A stretch of DNA of 64,000 nt, from contig NZ_CP102604.1 in the NCBI RefSeq assembly GCF_024707505.1, forward strand, positions 2,604,001-2,668,000, given 5' to 3'. Below, piece by piece: positions 19,035 to 27,834 of this stretch (position 1 is its first letter; each line of letters starts with the position of its first letter). A program made the translations under genes and the position numbers. The notes under the pieces are model-generated. The model saw nothing but the letters and a program-made list of their open reading frames with translations. It did no database searches and was not told the DNA's origin. This DNA is from Pantoea sp. SOD02 (GTDB lineage: Bacteria; Pseudomonadota; Gammaproteobacteria; Enterobacterales; Enterobacteriaceae).

Positions 19035-19928
19035 TTATTTCGCCAGGATTTTCTGAATGGATTCGCGGAAATCGCGGCCCTGATCGTTGTTACGCAAGCC
19101 GTAAGAGACGAATGCCTGCATGTAACCGAGTTTACGACCGCAATCATAGCTGGTTCCGGTCAGCAGTTGCACATCAACCGGCTTCTTCTTGCTCAGGGAT
19201 GCAATAGCATCGGTCAGCTGAATACGGCCCCATGCGCCTGGCTCGGTGCGCTCCAGCTCTTCCCAGATATCGGCAGAAAGCACGTAACGGCCAACTGCCG
19301 TCAAGTCAGAGTCGGTTGAGCCGGCTTCTGGCTTCTCGATAAAGCTGGTGATGGTGCTGATATCGCCTGGGTTATCAATCGGCTCTTCGGTGGTCAGCAC
19401 GCCGTATTCGGTGAGGTCTTCACCCGGCATGTGTTTCGCCAGCACCTGGCTGTGGCCAGTATCTTCGAAGCGAGCAACCATTGAGGCGAGGTTATAACGC
19501 AGGTGGTCAGCGGTAGAGTCATCCAGCAGCACGTCTGGCAGCACCACCACAAATGGGTTGTCGCCAATCATTGGACGCGCACACAGCACGGAGTGGCCCA
19601 GACCCAACGGGTTAGCCTGACGCACGTTCATAATGGTCACGCCCGGCGGACAGATTGACTGCACTTCGCTGAGCAGCTGACGTTTAACGCGTGCTTCGAG
19701 CAGCGCTTCCAGCTCGTAAGTGGTATCGAAGTGGTTTTCCACTGCATTTTTGGAAGCATGGGTGACCAGCACAATCTCCTTGATGCCAGCCGCGACGCAT
19801 TCGTCAACAATGTATTGAATCATTGGTTTGTCGACGATTGGCAGCATCTCTTTCGGAATGGCTTTGGTCGCAGGAAGCATATGCATACCGAGACCCGCAA
19901 CTGGGATTACTGCTTTAAGCTTGGTCAT
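19035..19928 (-). CDS. galF: GalF, UTP-glucose-1-phosphate uridylyltransferase-like subunit
   Basis: A 297-aa nucleotidyltransferase-fold protein. It is GalF and not GalU because the pyrophosphorylase loop reads [12 protein letters not shown] (about 12-23), as in E. coli GalF, where GalU has GLGTRMLPATKA; the following [13 protein letters not shown] and [11 protein letters not shown] also match GalF. GalF is known as a poorly active partner that modulates GalU and UDP-glucose levels. It lies between wzx and galE in the same orientation, with its own candidate promoter in the 393-bp gap upstream. Confidence 0.94.
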   Translation of the reverse strand: MTKLKAVIPVAGLGMHMLPATKAIPKEMLPIVDKPMIQYIVDECVAAGIKEIVLVTHASKNAVENHFDTTYELEALLEARVKRQLLSEVQSICPPGVTIMNVRQANPLGLGHSVLCARPMIGDNPFVVVLPDVLLDDSTADHLRYNLASMVARFEDTGHSQVLAKHMPGEDLTEYGVLTTEEPIDNPGDISTITSFIEKPEAGSTDSDLTAVGRYVLSADIWEELERTEPGAWGRIQLTDAIASLSKKKPVDVQLLTGTSYDCGRKLGYMQAFVSYGLRNNDQGRDFRESIQKILAK

Positions 19929-19990
19929 ATTTATTCCATTTCATGAAGTGAATACGTGGGGTCGATTATGCAGGATCGGCCGGTCGAGCA

Positions 19991-20019
19991 AGTATAATCT
20001 TTATCTGAAAAACCGGCAC
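19991..20019 (-). promoter_or_regulatory. Candidate galF promoter
   Basis: On the minus strand GTGCCG (20014-20019, weak -35) and TATACT (19991-19996, good -10) are 17 bp apart, about 60 nt upstream of the galF ATG. Confidence 0.35.
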
Positions 20020-20187
20020 TAACTCTCTGTCACGCCATCAAAAATCGCTAATTTGGCCGGTAAAAATGCCAGTATTCCAAAGCGGAAACGATGCACTAAG
20101 CCGCTGAAAATTAGTAGAAGGATGGGATGATCGTTTAAGAGGGTGAGACCAGTGATTTTCAGAAAAGTTAACGTGTAGGAAATGTAA

Positions 20188-20316
20188 GGTCACCATAAAT
20201 GGCGACCCTACAAAGGAGTGGCGCGATTTTCGTAGGGTACGCATTTATGCGCACCTGCATACATACCCAAATTTATGCTTAACTGAGCGGCATTACACCA
20301 TCAATGGTGACCCTAC
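20188..20316. repeat. REP-like palindromic repeats, three units
   Basis: The units are at 20188-20211 (stem CACCAT paired imperfectly with ATGGCG), 20232-20255 (stem ACGCAT/ATGCGC) and 20293-20316 (stem CACCAT/ATGGTG). The outer units are in the orientation ending ACCCTAC, the middle one in the GTAGGGT orientation. They start 6 nt after the wzx stop. Confidence 0.8.
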
Positions 20317-20321
20317 GAAGG

Positions 20322-21662
20322 TTACAGCCAGCCCTCAAACCATTCTGGCATCACGAACAGGTTGAAGTGGTTTACCAGCATCATCAGCGCCACAAATACC
20401 ACCGACACTGAAACCCACTGGCGCGCATACGGCATAAAGCGGATGCCAATAACCGGCTTGATGAAGAACGGATGCGCGAAGGCAGAAATCAGTACCTGCG
20501 AGATCGACAGAGTCAGCGCCACATACAGCACGTTCGGCCAGATGTAGGTTGTCGCCAGCACCGCTACCACCACCAGGCTCGCCACAATGTTCCAGTAGAA
20601 CTCAACATTGGTGCGGCCGTTGGCCTGTGAAATCGCGCCGGTTAAGCCGCCCATCGGACGTAGCATGCCAAACAGCAGCATCAGCGGAATCAGATGGTAA
20701 ACCTGCTCATGCGAAGCGCCGTACAGCACGCGCACAATCACCGGTGACAGAATGCCAATCGCCAGATACATCGCGCTGCTGAACAGCATGATGACGAAGG
20801 TGCCTTTCAGGAACAGCTTTTTCAGCTGCTCCGGATCGTGCTGCTTCTCAGCAAAGCGCGGCAGCGCCAGACGGTTAATCACCGGCGAAACCAGCTTCAG
20901 CGGTTGCAGAATCAGCTCTTTTGCCAGCGAGTAAATCCCCAGCGTCTCCGCGCCCATCACTTTACCGACGATCAGCGCATCCGCCTGAGTACGCAGCTGG
21001 TTAATGGTCTGCGAACCCAGTTGATACACGCCGTAACGCACCGCACTTACAAAGGTTTTGCCGTCGAATTCCCAGGTCGGACGCCACGATTTCTCGCCGA
21101 AGTAGATCATGCAGAGAATTCGCGTGAAGGCGTTGATGAACAGGCCAAGAATCGCCGCCGCCACGGTGAGCGAGGTGTAATACAGCATCGCGACAGTACA
21201 CAGGAACGCGAACAGCTTGGTTGCCATCTCAATCTTCGCCAGCGTCACCATGCGTTTGGTTTTCACATAGTGCGCCTGATACTGCGACAGATGTCCCAGC
21301 ACCAGGAAGTTGAGGCTGGTGAGCATGATTAGCCCGACCAGCTCCGGCAGGTGATAGAACCACGCCACCGGATAAGCAATCGCCAGCATAATCAAGCCGG
21401 TGCAGAAACTGAGCGAGACGTTCACCCAGTAAATGGTGCTCTGCTCGCGGCGATTAATATCCTGGCGATGCACGATGTAGCTGCTCATGCCCATATCCTG
21501 CAGCACGGTCGCCACCGCCAGAATCGCATTGATGATCGCCAATAAACCCAGCTCGTGGGTTTCCAGTTTGCGCGCCAGAACGGCGAGCTGTAACACCTGA
21601 AGCAATGCGGCAAAACAGGTACTACCAAACAGCCAAACGGCCTGTTTTTTTAATCCGCTCAC
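20322..21662 (-). CDS. amsL: Wzx-type repeat-unit flippase (AmsL-like)
   Basis: A 446-aa multispanning membrane protein of the polysaccharide transporter (PST/MOP) family with about 12 to 14 hydrophobic segments. It would flip the undecaprenyl-PP-linked repeat unit from the cytoplasmic to the periplasmic face. The N-terminal segment KKQAVWLFGSTCFAALLQVL and the YIVHRQDINRREQSTIYWVN loop resemble WzxC/AmsL-type flippases. Its start overlaps the upstream glycosyltransferase by 4 nt. Position as the last structural gene before galF-galE matches the ams and wce clusters; the symbol is assigned by family plus order. Confidence 0.85.
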   Translation of the reverse strand: MSGLKKQAVWLFGSTCFAALLQVLQLAVLARKLETHELGLLAIINAILAVATVLQDMGMSSYIVHRQDINRREQSTIYWVNVSLSFCTGLIMLAIAYPVAWFYHLPELVGLIMLTSLNFLVLGHLSQYQAHYVKTKRMVTLAKIEMATKLFAFLCTVAMLYYTSLTVAAAILGLFINAFTRILCMIYFGEKSWRPTWEFDGKTFVSAVRYGVYQLGSQTINQLRTQADALIVGKVMGAETLGIYSLAKELILQPLKLVSPVINRLALPRFAEKQHDPEQLKKLFLKGTFVIMLFSSAMYLAIGILSPVIVRVLYGASHEQVYHLIPLMLLFGMLRPMGGLTGAISQANGRTNVEFYWNIVASLVVVAVLATTYIWPNVLYVALTLSISQVLISAFAHPFFIKPVIGIRFMPYARQWVSVSVVFVALMMLVNHFNLFVMPEWFEGWL

Positions 21663-22882
21663 ACCATGCGCTCCAGAATTTTCGCCAGCTCACCGTAAGC
21701 GATGTGCTGATTGAACTCAGTTTCGACTTTCTGCCGCGCGGCCGCGACCACCGGAGCCACATCGACATCGCCGCGCGACAAGCGCAGCAGCGTCGCCGCC
21801 AGCTCGTCAGGATCGTTCTCAGCCACCAGCCATCCGCTGACGTCATTCTCAATCAGTTCAGGAATGCCGCTGTGATAGGTGGAAACCACCGGCAAGCCAA
21901 CCGCCATCGCTTCCATCAGCGCCACCGGAATGCCTTCCATATCGCCATCTGCGGCGGTTTTGGACGGCAGCAGGAAGATGTCCGCTTCGTTCAGCGCCTG
22001 ACGAATCTCGTCCTGCGGCTTAAAGCCCGGCATGTCGACGCAATCCTGCAATCCAGCGCGCGCAATGTGCTCGCGCATCATGCCGTCCTGTTCGCCGTTA
22101 CCGATGATGGTGAACTGGAACTGGCCGCCGTTATTGCGCAGGATTTCGCTGGCTTTCACCGCCACATCCAACCCTTTCTTCTCGGTCAGACGCGCAACAG
22201 AGACGATGCGCAGCGGTTGATGGAAGGCTTCACGCGGACGGAAGTTAAACTTCTCCGGCTCGATGCCCATACGCGTCACGTGCACCTTAGCGCGCGGACA
22301 GCCCATCTCAATCAGCTTGTTCTCCCACAAGTGGCTGATAGGCAGCATCAGTTCACTCTGTTTAAACAGGTTGATGTAGTCGAGCTTGTGCTCTTCGAGG
22401 ATGTGACGACGCGAAATGTCCGCGCCGTGGAACACCGTCGCCTGCTTGCCTTTCAGCACACCGAGCTCGCGCAGCTTGTTCGCCAGCGCGCCGGCATAGC
22501 CGAAGTGCACCAGAAACACATCTGCGGTGTAAGGCTGCTTAGTATTGGCGACAATCGCCGGCAGCAGCAGTTTGCTGGCCTGTGCGCCGTAGCGACGCAC
22601 ATTCAGCGACTTCAGCAGCGCGCCTTTGGTGATTTTCGGCAGTATCAAGCCGATACGCTGCGTCAGCTTATCGAGGTTGGATACTTTCTCTTCCGGCAGT
22701 AAATAGTGAGTTTTCGCTGCCAAATTGTAGTCATCGAACGCGGCGTGGCGATTGATCATATCGCCCGGAAACACGGAGATAATCTCCACGTCGTAGCCTG
22801 CGTCAATGAAATGCGTCACCTGATTGAGCACAAAGGTCTCAGAGGCAACAGGGAAACGCATGGTGAAAAAGGTCAGCTTCAT
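21659..22882 (-). CDS. amsK: GT4 glycosyltransferase (AmsK-like)
   Basis: A 407-aa GT-B enzyme. RIVSVARLTEKKGLDVAVKA (about 210-229) is the GT4 donor-domain opening, and the E-x7-E region reads EGIPVALMEAMAVGLPVVST (about 317-336). The N-terminus has MKLTFFTMRFPVASETFVLNQ, common in exopolysaccharide GT4 enzymes. I chose ATG 22882, with GGGGTG upstream, over a longer in-frame start at 22960 that would run into amsJ. It lies 4 nt after amsJ and overlaps wzx. It probably adds a side-chain sugar; the linkage is not readable. Confidence 0.85.
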   Translation of the reverse strand: MKLTFFTMRFPVASETFVLNQVTHFIDAGYDVEIISVFPGDMINRHAAFDDYNLAAKTHYLLPEEKVSNLDKLTQRIGLILPKITKGALLKSLNVRRYGAQASKLLLPAIVANTKQPYTADVFLVHFGYAGALANKLRELGVLKGKQATVFHGADISRRHILEEHKLDYINLFKQSELMLPISHLWENKLIEMGCPRAKVHVTRMGIEPEKFNFRPREAFHQPLRIVSVARLTEKKGLDVAVKASEILRNNGGQFQFTIIGNGEQDGMMREHIARAGLQDCVDMPGFKPQDEIRQALNEADIFLLPSKTAADGDMEGIPVALMEAMAVGLPVVSTYHSGIPELIENDVSGWLVAENDPDELAATLLRLSRGDVDVAPVVAAARQKVETEFNQHIAYGELAKILERMV

Positions 22883-22886
22883 CACT

Positions 22887-24149
22887 TCACCCCAGGACGT
22901 TGAGAATTTCTGCTGTAATGCGGTTACCAATCTCACGCTCCTGCGCCACCGCGGTATCAACTTTGTGTTTCACGTTGTCGTAGTCGGCCAGCACCGTCTG
23001 CACTTTATCGATGAGCGAACCATCCATCAGGCTCTGCACATCGGTTGCCATCTGCGGCAGGCCAAGCTGTTTCATCACGCCGAGCGACTTGTGCTCGTAG
23101 TTGATGGCCACGGCTGGCGTACCAAAGTTCATGGAGATGATGGCGGAGTGCAGGCGGGTACCAATTGTCAGATGACAATGGCTGAGGAGGATGCCGAGTT
23201 CGAGGTCGTTGAACTCGTCCATGATGACATGGTAATGCTCGGGATGCTCGACATGATCGCGCAACGTCAGCGCCACCATGCGGTCATCTTTGGCGTAGCT
23301 ATCAATACCGGTACAGGTAGAGAAGGCAACCACCTGATAACCTTCGGCAATCATCGCGTTTATCACGCGGCCAAAGGCAGCTTCATACTCTTTCTGCGTC
23401 ACGCCGAGACGTTTGTCGAACGGCGCCAGTTCACGCACGGTAATAGCAATGGTTTTGCGTGCGCTGATAATCGCCTGCCAGTGCAGCAGGTTATGGCTTG
23501 GATTGGCCACTTCACGCGCTTCAACCAGGAACGCGGTATCGACGCCCTTCTTCACTTTGCTGGTGGTCACGCCATCTTGCTTCAGGCGGTCGTAACTCAC
23601 CTCTTCGCGCAGCACCAGGCTGTCGACGCGATCAAAGACAAAGTTCGCCAGCGCATTAACGCGCGGGTTTTCGAATGGACCGACCGAGTGACCGACCATA
23701 TGCAGCGGCTTTTTCGCCATCAGCGCACAGAGCGCGTGGTCGAATTGGGTTACGCCGTAGAGATCGACGAAGAACGAGCCGCCAACCTGAATAATCGCAT
23801 CATACTGCGCAAGGCTTTTGGTAAACGCCGCCAGATGCGGTGGCACCGAGAAGGATTTGTATACGCCGCCTTTGCCGAGGTGCGCCATCATGATGTCCGG
23901 CATCAAACGGTTCGCCACTTTGCGTTTCAGGCTGCCGACTAACCCTTTGCCCGATTTGCTGTTGTGCAGGAACAGGGAATCCTGCTGGATATCCTGCTGC
24001 AGTAAATAGCCAGAGCTTGTTGGATAACGGCTGATCACATCGATATCCAAATCCGCGCGCGCGGATTTCAGTGAATCAATCAGCCCACGTAAAATCGCGC
24101 CATCCCCACGATTTCCACAGGTATGGTTTCCTACCAATAAAATCTTCAT
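22887..24149 (-). CDS. amsJ: Polysaccharide pyruvyl transferase family protein (AmsJ-like)
   Basis: A 420-aa protein of the CsaB/AmsJ pyruvyl-transferase family, which puts a ketal-linked pyruvate from phosphoenolpyruvate onto a sugar of the repeat unit. N-terminal VGNHTCGNRGDGAILRG (about 6-22) and the C-terminal HCHLTIGTRLHSAIISMNFGTP (about 323-344) are the family landmarks. Amylovoran carries pyruvate, which fits. It is the first gene after a 225-bp gap holding two REP-like units, and its end is 4 nt from amsK. Confidence 0.88.
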   Translation of the reverse strand: MKILLVGNHTCGNRGDGAILRGLIDSLKSARADLDIDVISRYPTSSGYLLQQDIQQDSLFLHNSKSGKGLVGSLKRKVANRLMPDIMMAHLGKGGVYKSFSVPPHLAAFTKSLAQYDAIIQVGGSFFVDLYGVTQFDHALCALMAKKPLHMVGHSVGPFENPRVNALANFVFDRVDSLVLREEVSYDRLKQDGVTTSKVKKGVDTAFLVEAREVANPSHNLLHWQAIISARKTIAITVRELAPFDKRLGVTQKEYEAAFGRVINAMIAEGYQVVAFSTCTGIDSYAKDDRMVALTLRDHVEHPEHYHVIMDEFNDLELGILLSHCHLTIGTRLHSAIISMNFGTPAVAINYEHKSLGVMKQLGLPQMATDVQSLMDGSLIDKVQTVLADYDNVKHKVDTAVAQEREIGNRITAEILNVLG

Positions 24150-24282
24150 AAAAAAACTCCGGAAAAATTTTTGTAATTTTTACAAGCCGCCAATAGCTGC
24201 ACTGGCAAAGTGAACTCTGTTTAAAAGGACTGCAATGGGAGTAAACCCCAAAAAGTGGTGCTTAACGTCGGTGCTGCTTTCC

Positions 24283-24357
24283 GGTGCGCATTAATGCGCA
24301 CCCTACAAAACCATCATCCAATGCCGATTTAACGTAGGGTCGCCATTAATGGCGACC
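24283..24357. repeat. REP-like palindromic repeats, two units
   Basis: Unit 24283-24306 has the stem GCGCAT/ATGCGC and ends ACCCTAC; unit 24334-24357 starts GTAGGGT with the stem CGCCAT/ATGGCG. They lie between amsF and amsJ, inside the operon, 17 nt past the amsF stop. Here the units point away from each other, opposite to the arrangement after hisI. Confidence 0.85.
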
Positions 24358-24374
24358 GATTTACAAACCACTCA

Positions 24375-26585
24375 TTACGACTTCACAGCAAAATACGGCA
24401 TAGCAACCTGCTCACCATTAATCACCACCGAGATGAAACCTTTGGGTTCGCGGGTATCCACCTGCTCCGGTTTGAGCGCGCGCGAGGCCATAAGCAAATC
24501 GCCCTGCTCGTTTCCGCCGATACCGGCTTTACCGTTGTGCAGGCTGAAACGCTGCGGTGCCTGCTGCGCGCCACTGCCCGGTGCGCCTTTGTCCATAACC
24601 GCATCCACACGCGCACATTGGCCGGTCAGGAAGCGATCCTTGGCGGTGCTTTTGATCAGTACGGCGGTGGTCGGCGTCCAGCCCGCCAGCTTGACGTAGA
24701 CTTTGGTGTCGGTATCGCTACGCGCTTCGAAACGCACATCAACCACTGGCGAGCTACCTTCCGCTGACCAGCTGGCTTCGGCTTTGTTTTTCTTGCGCTG
24801 CAGATGAATCACCGCGCGGCCGCCGGTGCCTTTGCCGTTGATAACATCCATCAGCGGCTGGTTAGCGGTACCGTTATTGAACTGCGACTGACCAAACACC
24901 TCGATCTCCCAACTATCGCCCACCGTTGGTGAGTAGAAGTTACCGAGTTCAAACCAGGTTTGCTGATCGCTGTTGTTGGTCAGGCGGAAGCGCGAGGTGA
25001 TGTAGTTGTATTTCAGACTGCCATCAATAGCGACGCCGTAAGATTCAACGCGCGTCGAGCCCATTTCCCAGATGTTCAGCCAGCGTTCGCCTTCCAGCGA
25101 GTTATCAATCCAACTGCCCGACTGCAGATTGGTCTGGCGCATATTCAGGCGCGAGTTGCGCGCGTTAAGCGGGTTCTTACAATCCTCAATGCTCAGCGCA
25201 TCGACAATCCATTGGCCGTTCGAGATGTCGCCAGGGAAATCGCTGTGCTCAATCCAGCCGTTATGGATGATGGATTGGCTGCAGCGCGGCAGATTCAACA
25301 CCATGCCGCCTTTACAGTGCTGGGCGTTGAAGTTGGAGAGCTCAATCGCGGTGCTGTGATCCCATGCGCCAGCCTTTTGCCCCGACCAGCTGGCTTTAAT
25401 CACATCGCCGGTACAGGCGTTGGCGTACCATTGGTCGATTTTGCAATCCAGCGTATCCAGCAGGCTAAGCGAAACGCCGCCGACTTGATTGAAGCGCAGG
25501 CAAGCGCCACGGAAGAACTGGCCGCCCGGACAGGTGTTGCGGAACAAACCCTGCTTGTTCGGACGCTTGTCGGTGTTGCCGTTGAAATTCAGGTTGGAGA
25601 TTTCCGTCCAGCGCGCATTTACCTGGAACAGGAATTCGGAGCGACCGTCAGAAACCAGCGTGGTCGCCGGGAAATAACCGAAGTTGACCATCGCGCCCGA
25701 GATGCGGAAGAAGCGACGTCCTTCGTCACCGAAATCACATTCGGAGACAAAGAAGGTGCCGGCCGGGAACTGCACGCAGATCTGCTGGCTGGCATCAATC
25801 GACCATTGATACATGGCTTTGATCGCCGGTGCGGTATCGGTTTTGCCGTCGGCGATGGCGCCGAAATCAAACAGCGTCAGGCGGTTAAAATCTTCCACCA
25901 CACGACGCCAGGTGAAACCGTTGCCGCTAAAGTTCACGCCGCCATCATCTTTGCCATCACCGAAGGTGCCGACGAACTCGCCGCCGCCCACTTCCAGCCC
26001 TTCGTGCCAGCTTTTCAGCTTGATTTTGGCACCGGCAAACAGCGGACGGGTTTTGCGCAGTTCTTCAACCGATGGGATTTCGCCAATCAGCTGGTAGCCG
26101 TTCGGCTGCGCCAGACGCTGGCTAAAGTTGCTCTGATTAGGACGCGAGACATCGCTGATGGAGAACAGCGTGTGACCCTGATCGTCCTCCACCACCATTG
26201 AGTGTGATGGATTGGCGATCAACGCCGCATTATCGTGAATGAACTGGGCGAAGTTGCCCTTGTTCAGCGCGATCGGCTGGCTGATTTGTGACACTTTGCC
26301 ATTAGCATCGCGCAGAAACACCGGGATCTGATTACCAGACTGGCTGGCATCGCTGCCTGCCTTACCGATCCACAGTTTGCCCTCAAAGTTCTGCCAAAAC
26401 TGCGGCGGCATGGTATAGACGTTTTCTGGCGTCAGAATCGGTACATCGCCTGCGGGTACGCTGGACGGATCGACAGATTTTAACGTTGGCTGACCACTTT
26501 TTGCGGCGTAGCTGGAAAACGCACTCACTGAGAGCGCAGTAACAATCGAGGAGGCTGCGGCCTGCAAGACTTCTCTTCTTTTCAT
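24375..26585 (-). CDS. amsF: AmsF/WceF-like tailspike-fold exopolysaccharide glycosidase
   Basis: A 736-aa exported protein. The leader MKRREVLQAAASSIVTAL has adjacent arginines and a hydrophobic core ending near SSYA, so it resembles a twin-arginine (Tat) signal though a Sec signal is possible. Near 235-265 the LTLFDFGAIADGKTDTAPAI block is the classic opening of a phage-tailspike or pectate-lyase-3 right-handed beta-helix. Position between the GT genes and amsJ equals amsF/wceF. WceF of P. stewartii is known as a tailspike-like enzyme acting on its own exopolysaccharide, so a role in trimming or processing EPS in the periplasm is inferred here. Catalytic acids cannot be assigned by eye. Confidence 0.85.
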   Translation of the reverse strand: MKRREVLQAAASSIVTALSVSAFSSYAAKSGQPTLKSVDPSSVPAGDVPILTPENVYTMPPQFWQNFEGKLWIGKAGSDASQSGNQIPVFLRDANGKVSQISQPIALNKGNFAQFIHDNAALIANPSHSMVVEDDQGHTLFSISDVSRPNQSNFSQRLAQPNGYQLIGEIPSVEELRKTRPLFAGAKIKLKSWHEGLEVGGGEFVGTFGDGKDDGGVNFSGNGFTWRRVVEDFNRLTLFDFGAIADGKTDTAPAIKAMYQWSIDASQQICVQFPAGTFFVSECDFGDEGRRFFRISGAMVNFGYFPATTLVSDGRSEFLFQVNARWTEISNLNFNGNTDKRPNKQGLFRNTCPGGQFFRGACLRFNQVGGVSLSLLDTLDCKIDQWYANACTGDVIKASWSGQKAGAWDHSTAIELSNFNAQHCKGGMVLNLPRCSQSIIHNGWIEHSDFPGDISNGQWIVDALSIEDCKNPLNARNSRLNMRQTNLQSGSWIDNSLEGERWLNIWEMGSTRVESYGVAIDGSLKYNYITSRFRLTNNSDQQTWFELGNFYSPTVGDSWEIEVFGQSQFNNGTANQPLMDVINGKGTGGRAVIHLQRKKNKAEASWSAEGSSPVVDVRFEARSDTDTKVYVKLAGWTPTTAVLIKSTAKDRFLTGQCARVDAVMDKGAPGSGAQQAPQRFSLHNGKAGIGGNEQGDLLMASRALKPEQVDTREPKGFISVVINGEQVAMPYFAVKS

Positions 26586-26642
26586 GCTTCAATTCCCGTG
26601 GTTGTGCGGCCAAAAAGGATTCCCGAGGCACGATAATTGTCG

Positions 26643-27677
26643 CTAAACAAGCGCGAGCCAGCTTTGCTTGATCTGGTTACCGTCAAACTTGAGCGCGGTT
26701 TCTTTGGTTTTTTCACTCATCGCATAGAACAGGCCATCATCGCTGGCGAGCTGCTCGATACGCTTAATAAACGTGGCTTTGTCGTTCATCGGCACCAGGA
26801 AGCCATCTTCACCGTGATTGATGATCTCCTGCGGCCCGGTTGGGCAATCGTACGCCACCACCGGCAGCGACCAGGATTTGGCTTCCAGCAGCACCAGCGG
26901 CAAGCCTTCATAGCGCGAGGTCATCAGCGCCATGTCACTTTCGCGGTAGTAATCGTTGATGTTGCTGACTTTGCCGACGAAATTGACGCTGTTAGTGATA
27001 CCTAACGCGGCAGCCTGATCGTGCAGCTGCTGGCGCAGTTCGCCGTCACCGGCAATCACCAATTTCCATTCAGGATGTTTCTTACTGAAGTCGGCCCAGA
27101 TATCCAGCAGCAGGTCGAAGCCTTTCTGGTTATCCAGGCGCCCCACCGCCAGCGCCTGACGGCTGCGCGTTTGACGTTGAAACGCTTTGTACACCACCGG
27201 ATTGGGGATTTGCTGGCTGGCAATGTTCCAGCGGTTAAATACCTGATGATCTTTGTCAGTCAGCACGATCACCTGATCGTAATAGCGCAGCATCAGCCAC
27301 TTCAGCAGCTTAATTGGCTTGCTGAACGAGTTAATCGCGATGTGTTCGCAGGCATAAGCTTTGAAGCGCTTCTTCTTCAGCGCCATCAGGTTCCAGAAGG
27401 CGAACATCACGCTCAGGCGGCCCATGCTGATCAGGAATACGCTGTCGAAGCCTTCCTGGTGAATGCTGGCAACGGCGCTTTTAATCGGGTTGCTGTGGCC
27501 TTCAAAGCTGACAATTTTTTTCACCCGCTCGAACGGATAAAAGGTTTTGCCGTTGCCTTCCAGCGAGTAAATGGTGACTTCATGCTGTTCGCCGAGGCAC
27601 TCAGACATAAAGTTGCAGATGTTTTCAGTGCCCGCATACGAGTAGGCATCCTTAATCACCAAAACGATCTTTTTCAT
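26643..27677 (-). CDS. GT4 glycosyltransferase of the exopolysaccharide repeat unit
   Basis: A 344-aa GT-B enzyme. It has ALAVGRLDNQKGFDLLLDIWAD (about 176-197), the GT4 donor-domain start, and SRYEGLPLVLLEAKSWSLPVVAYD (about 263-286) containing the E-x7-E donor region. The N-terminal DAYSYAGTENICNFMSE is typical of acceptor domains in this family. It is comparable with AmsD/WceN by family, but I do not assign a symbol because GT order varies. An ERIC element occupies the whole gap to the upstream GT2 gene. Confidence 0.85.
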   Translation of the reverse strand: MKKIVLVIKDAYSYAGTENICNFMSECLGEQHEVTIYSLEGNGKTFYPFERVKKIVSFEGHSNPIKSAVASIHQEGFDSVFLISMGRLSVMFAFWNLMALKKKRFKAYACEHIAINSFSKPIKLLKWLMLRYYDQVIVLTDKDHQVFNRWNIASQQIPNPVVYKAFQRQTRSRQALAVGRLDNQKGFDLLLDIWADFSKKHPEWKLVIAGDGELRQQLHDQAAALGITNSVNFVGKVSNINDYYRESDMALMTSRYEGLPLVLLEAKSWSLPVVAYDCPTGPQEIINHGEDGFLVPMNDKATFIKRIEQLASDDGLFYAMSEKTKETALKFDGNQIKQSWLALV

Positions 27678-27710
27678 ATAATCCTTTCCACCTCAAACGA
27701 CTGTTTAATT

Positions 27711-27834
27711 GAGACCCAAATCATTCGCGCTGCAACAAGGCGGCAAGTACGACCATCCCCCGGAGCTTACTTCAGTAAGTGACTGGGGTGGACGTGCGCA
27801 GCCAACGCAGTTGCAGCGTGAAGGATGCCGGGTA
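27711..27834. repeat. ERIC element inside the exopolysaccharide operon
   Basis: About 124 bp match the enterobacterial repetitive intergenic consensus: the segment AGTAAGTGACTGGGGTG at 27774-27790 is nearly identical to the ERIC2 primer region, and the whole aligns in reverse orientation with the second copy at 42579. It starts right after the stop of the GT2 gene (27835) and ends 34 nt before the next ATG. Confidence 0.9.

Larger units (their letters stand above)
19929..20321. other. Intergenic gap between wzx and galF
   Basis: This 393-bp gap contains three REP-like palindromic units beside wzx and a candidate galF promoter near galF. Short open frames are spurious: they overlap the palindromes and lack start signals. 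Confidence 0.6.

Noticed and set aside
22883..22960. Longer amsK start inside amsJ
   Set aside because: The additional 26 residues overlap amsJ coding sequence and do not resemble a GT4 N-terminus, while ATG 22882 has its own ribosome site.
21605..23942. Long plus-strand open frames opposite amsK and amsJ
   Set aside because: Same reason: antisense to well-recognised genes, overlapping each other, with no family features.
24960..26201. 413-codon open frame on the plus strand opposite amsF
   Set aside because: It mirrors the amsF reading frame in GC-rich DNA, has no Shine-Dalgarno, no recognisable motif, and composition (Arg, His, Gln, Ala rich) typical of antisense shadows.
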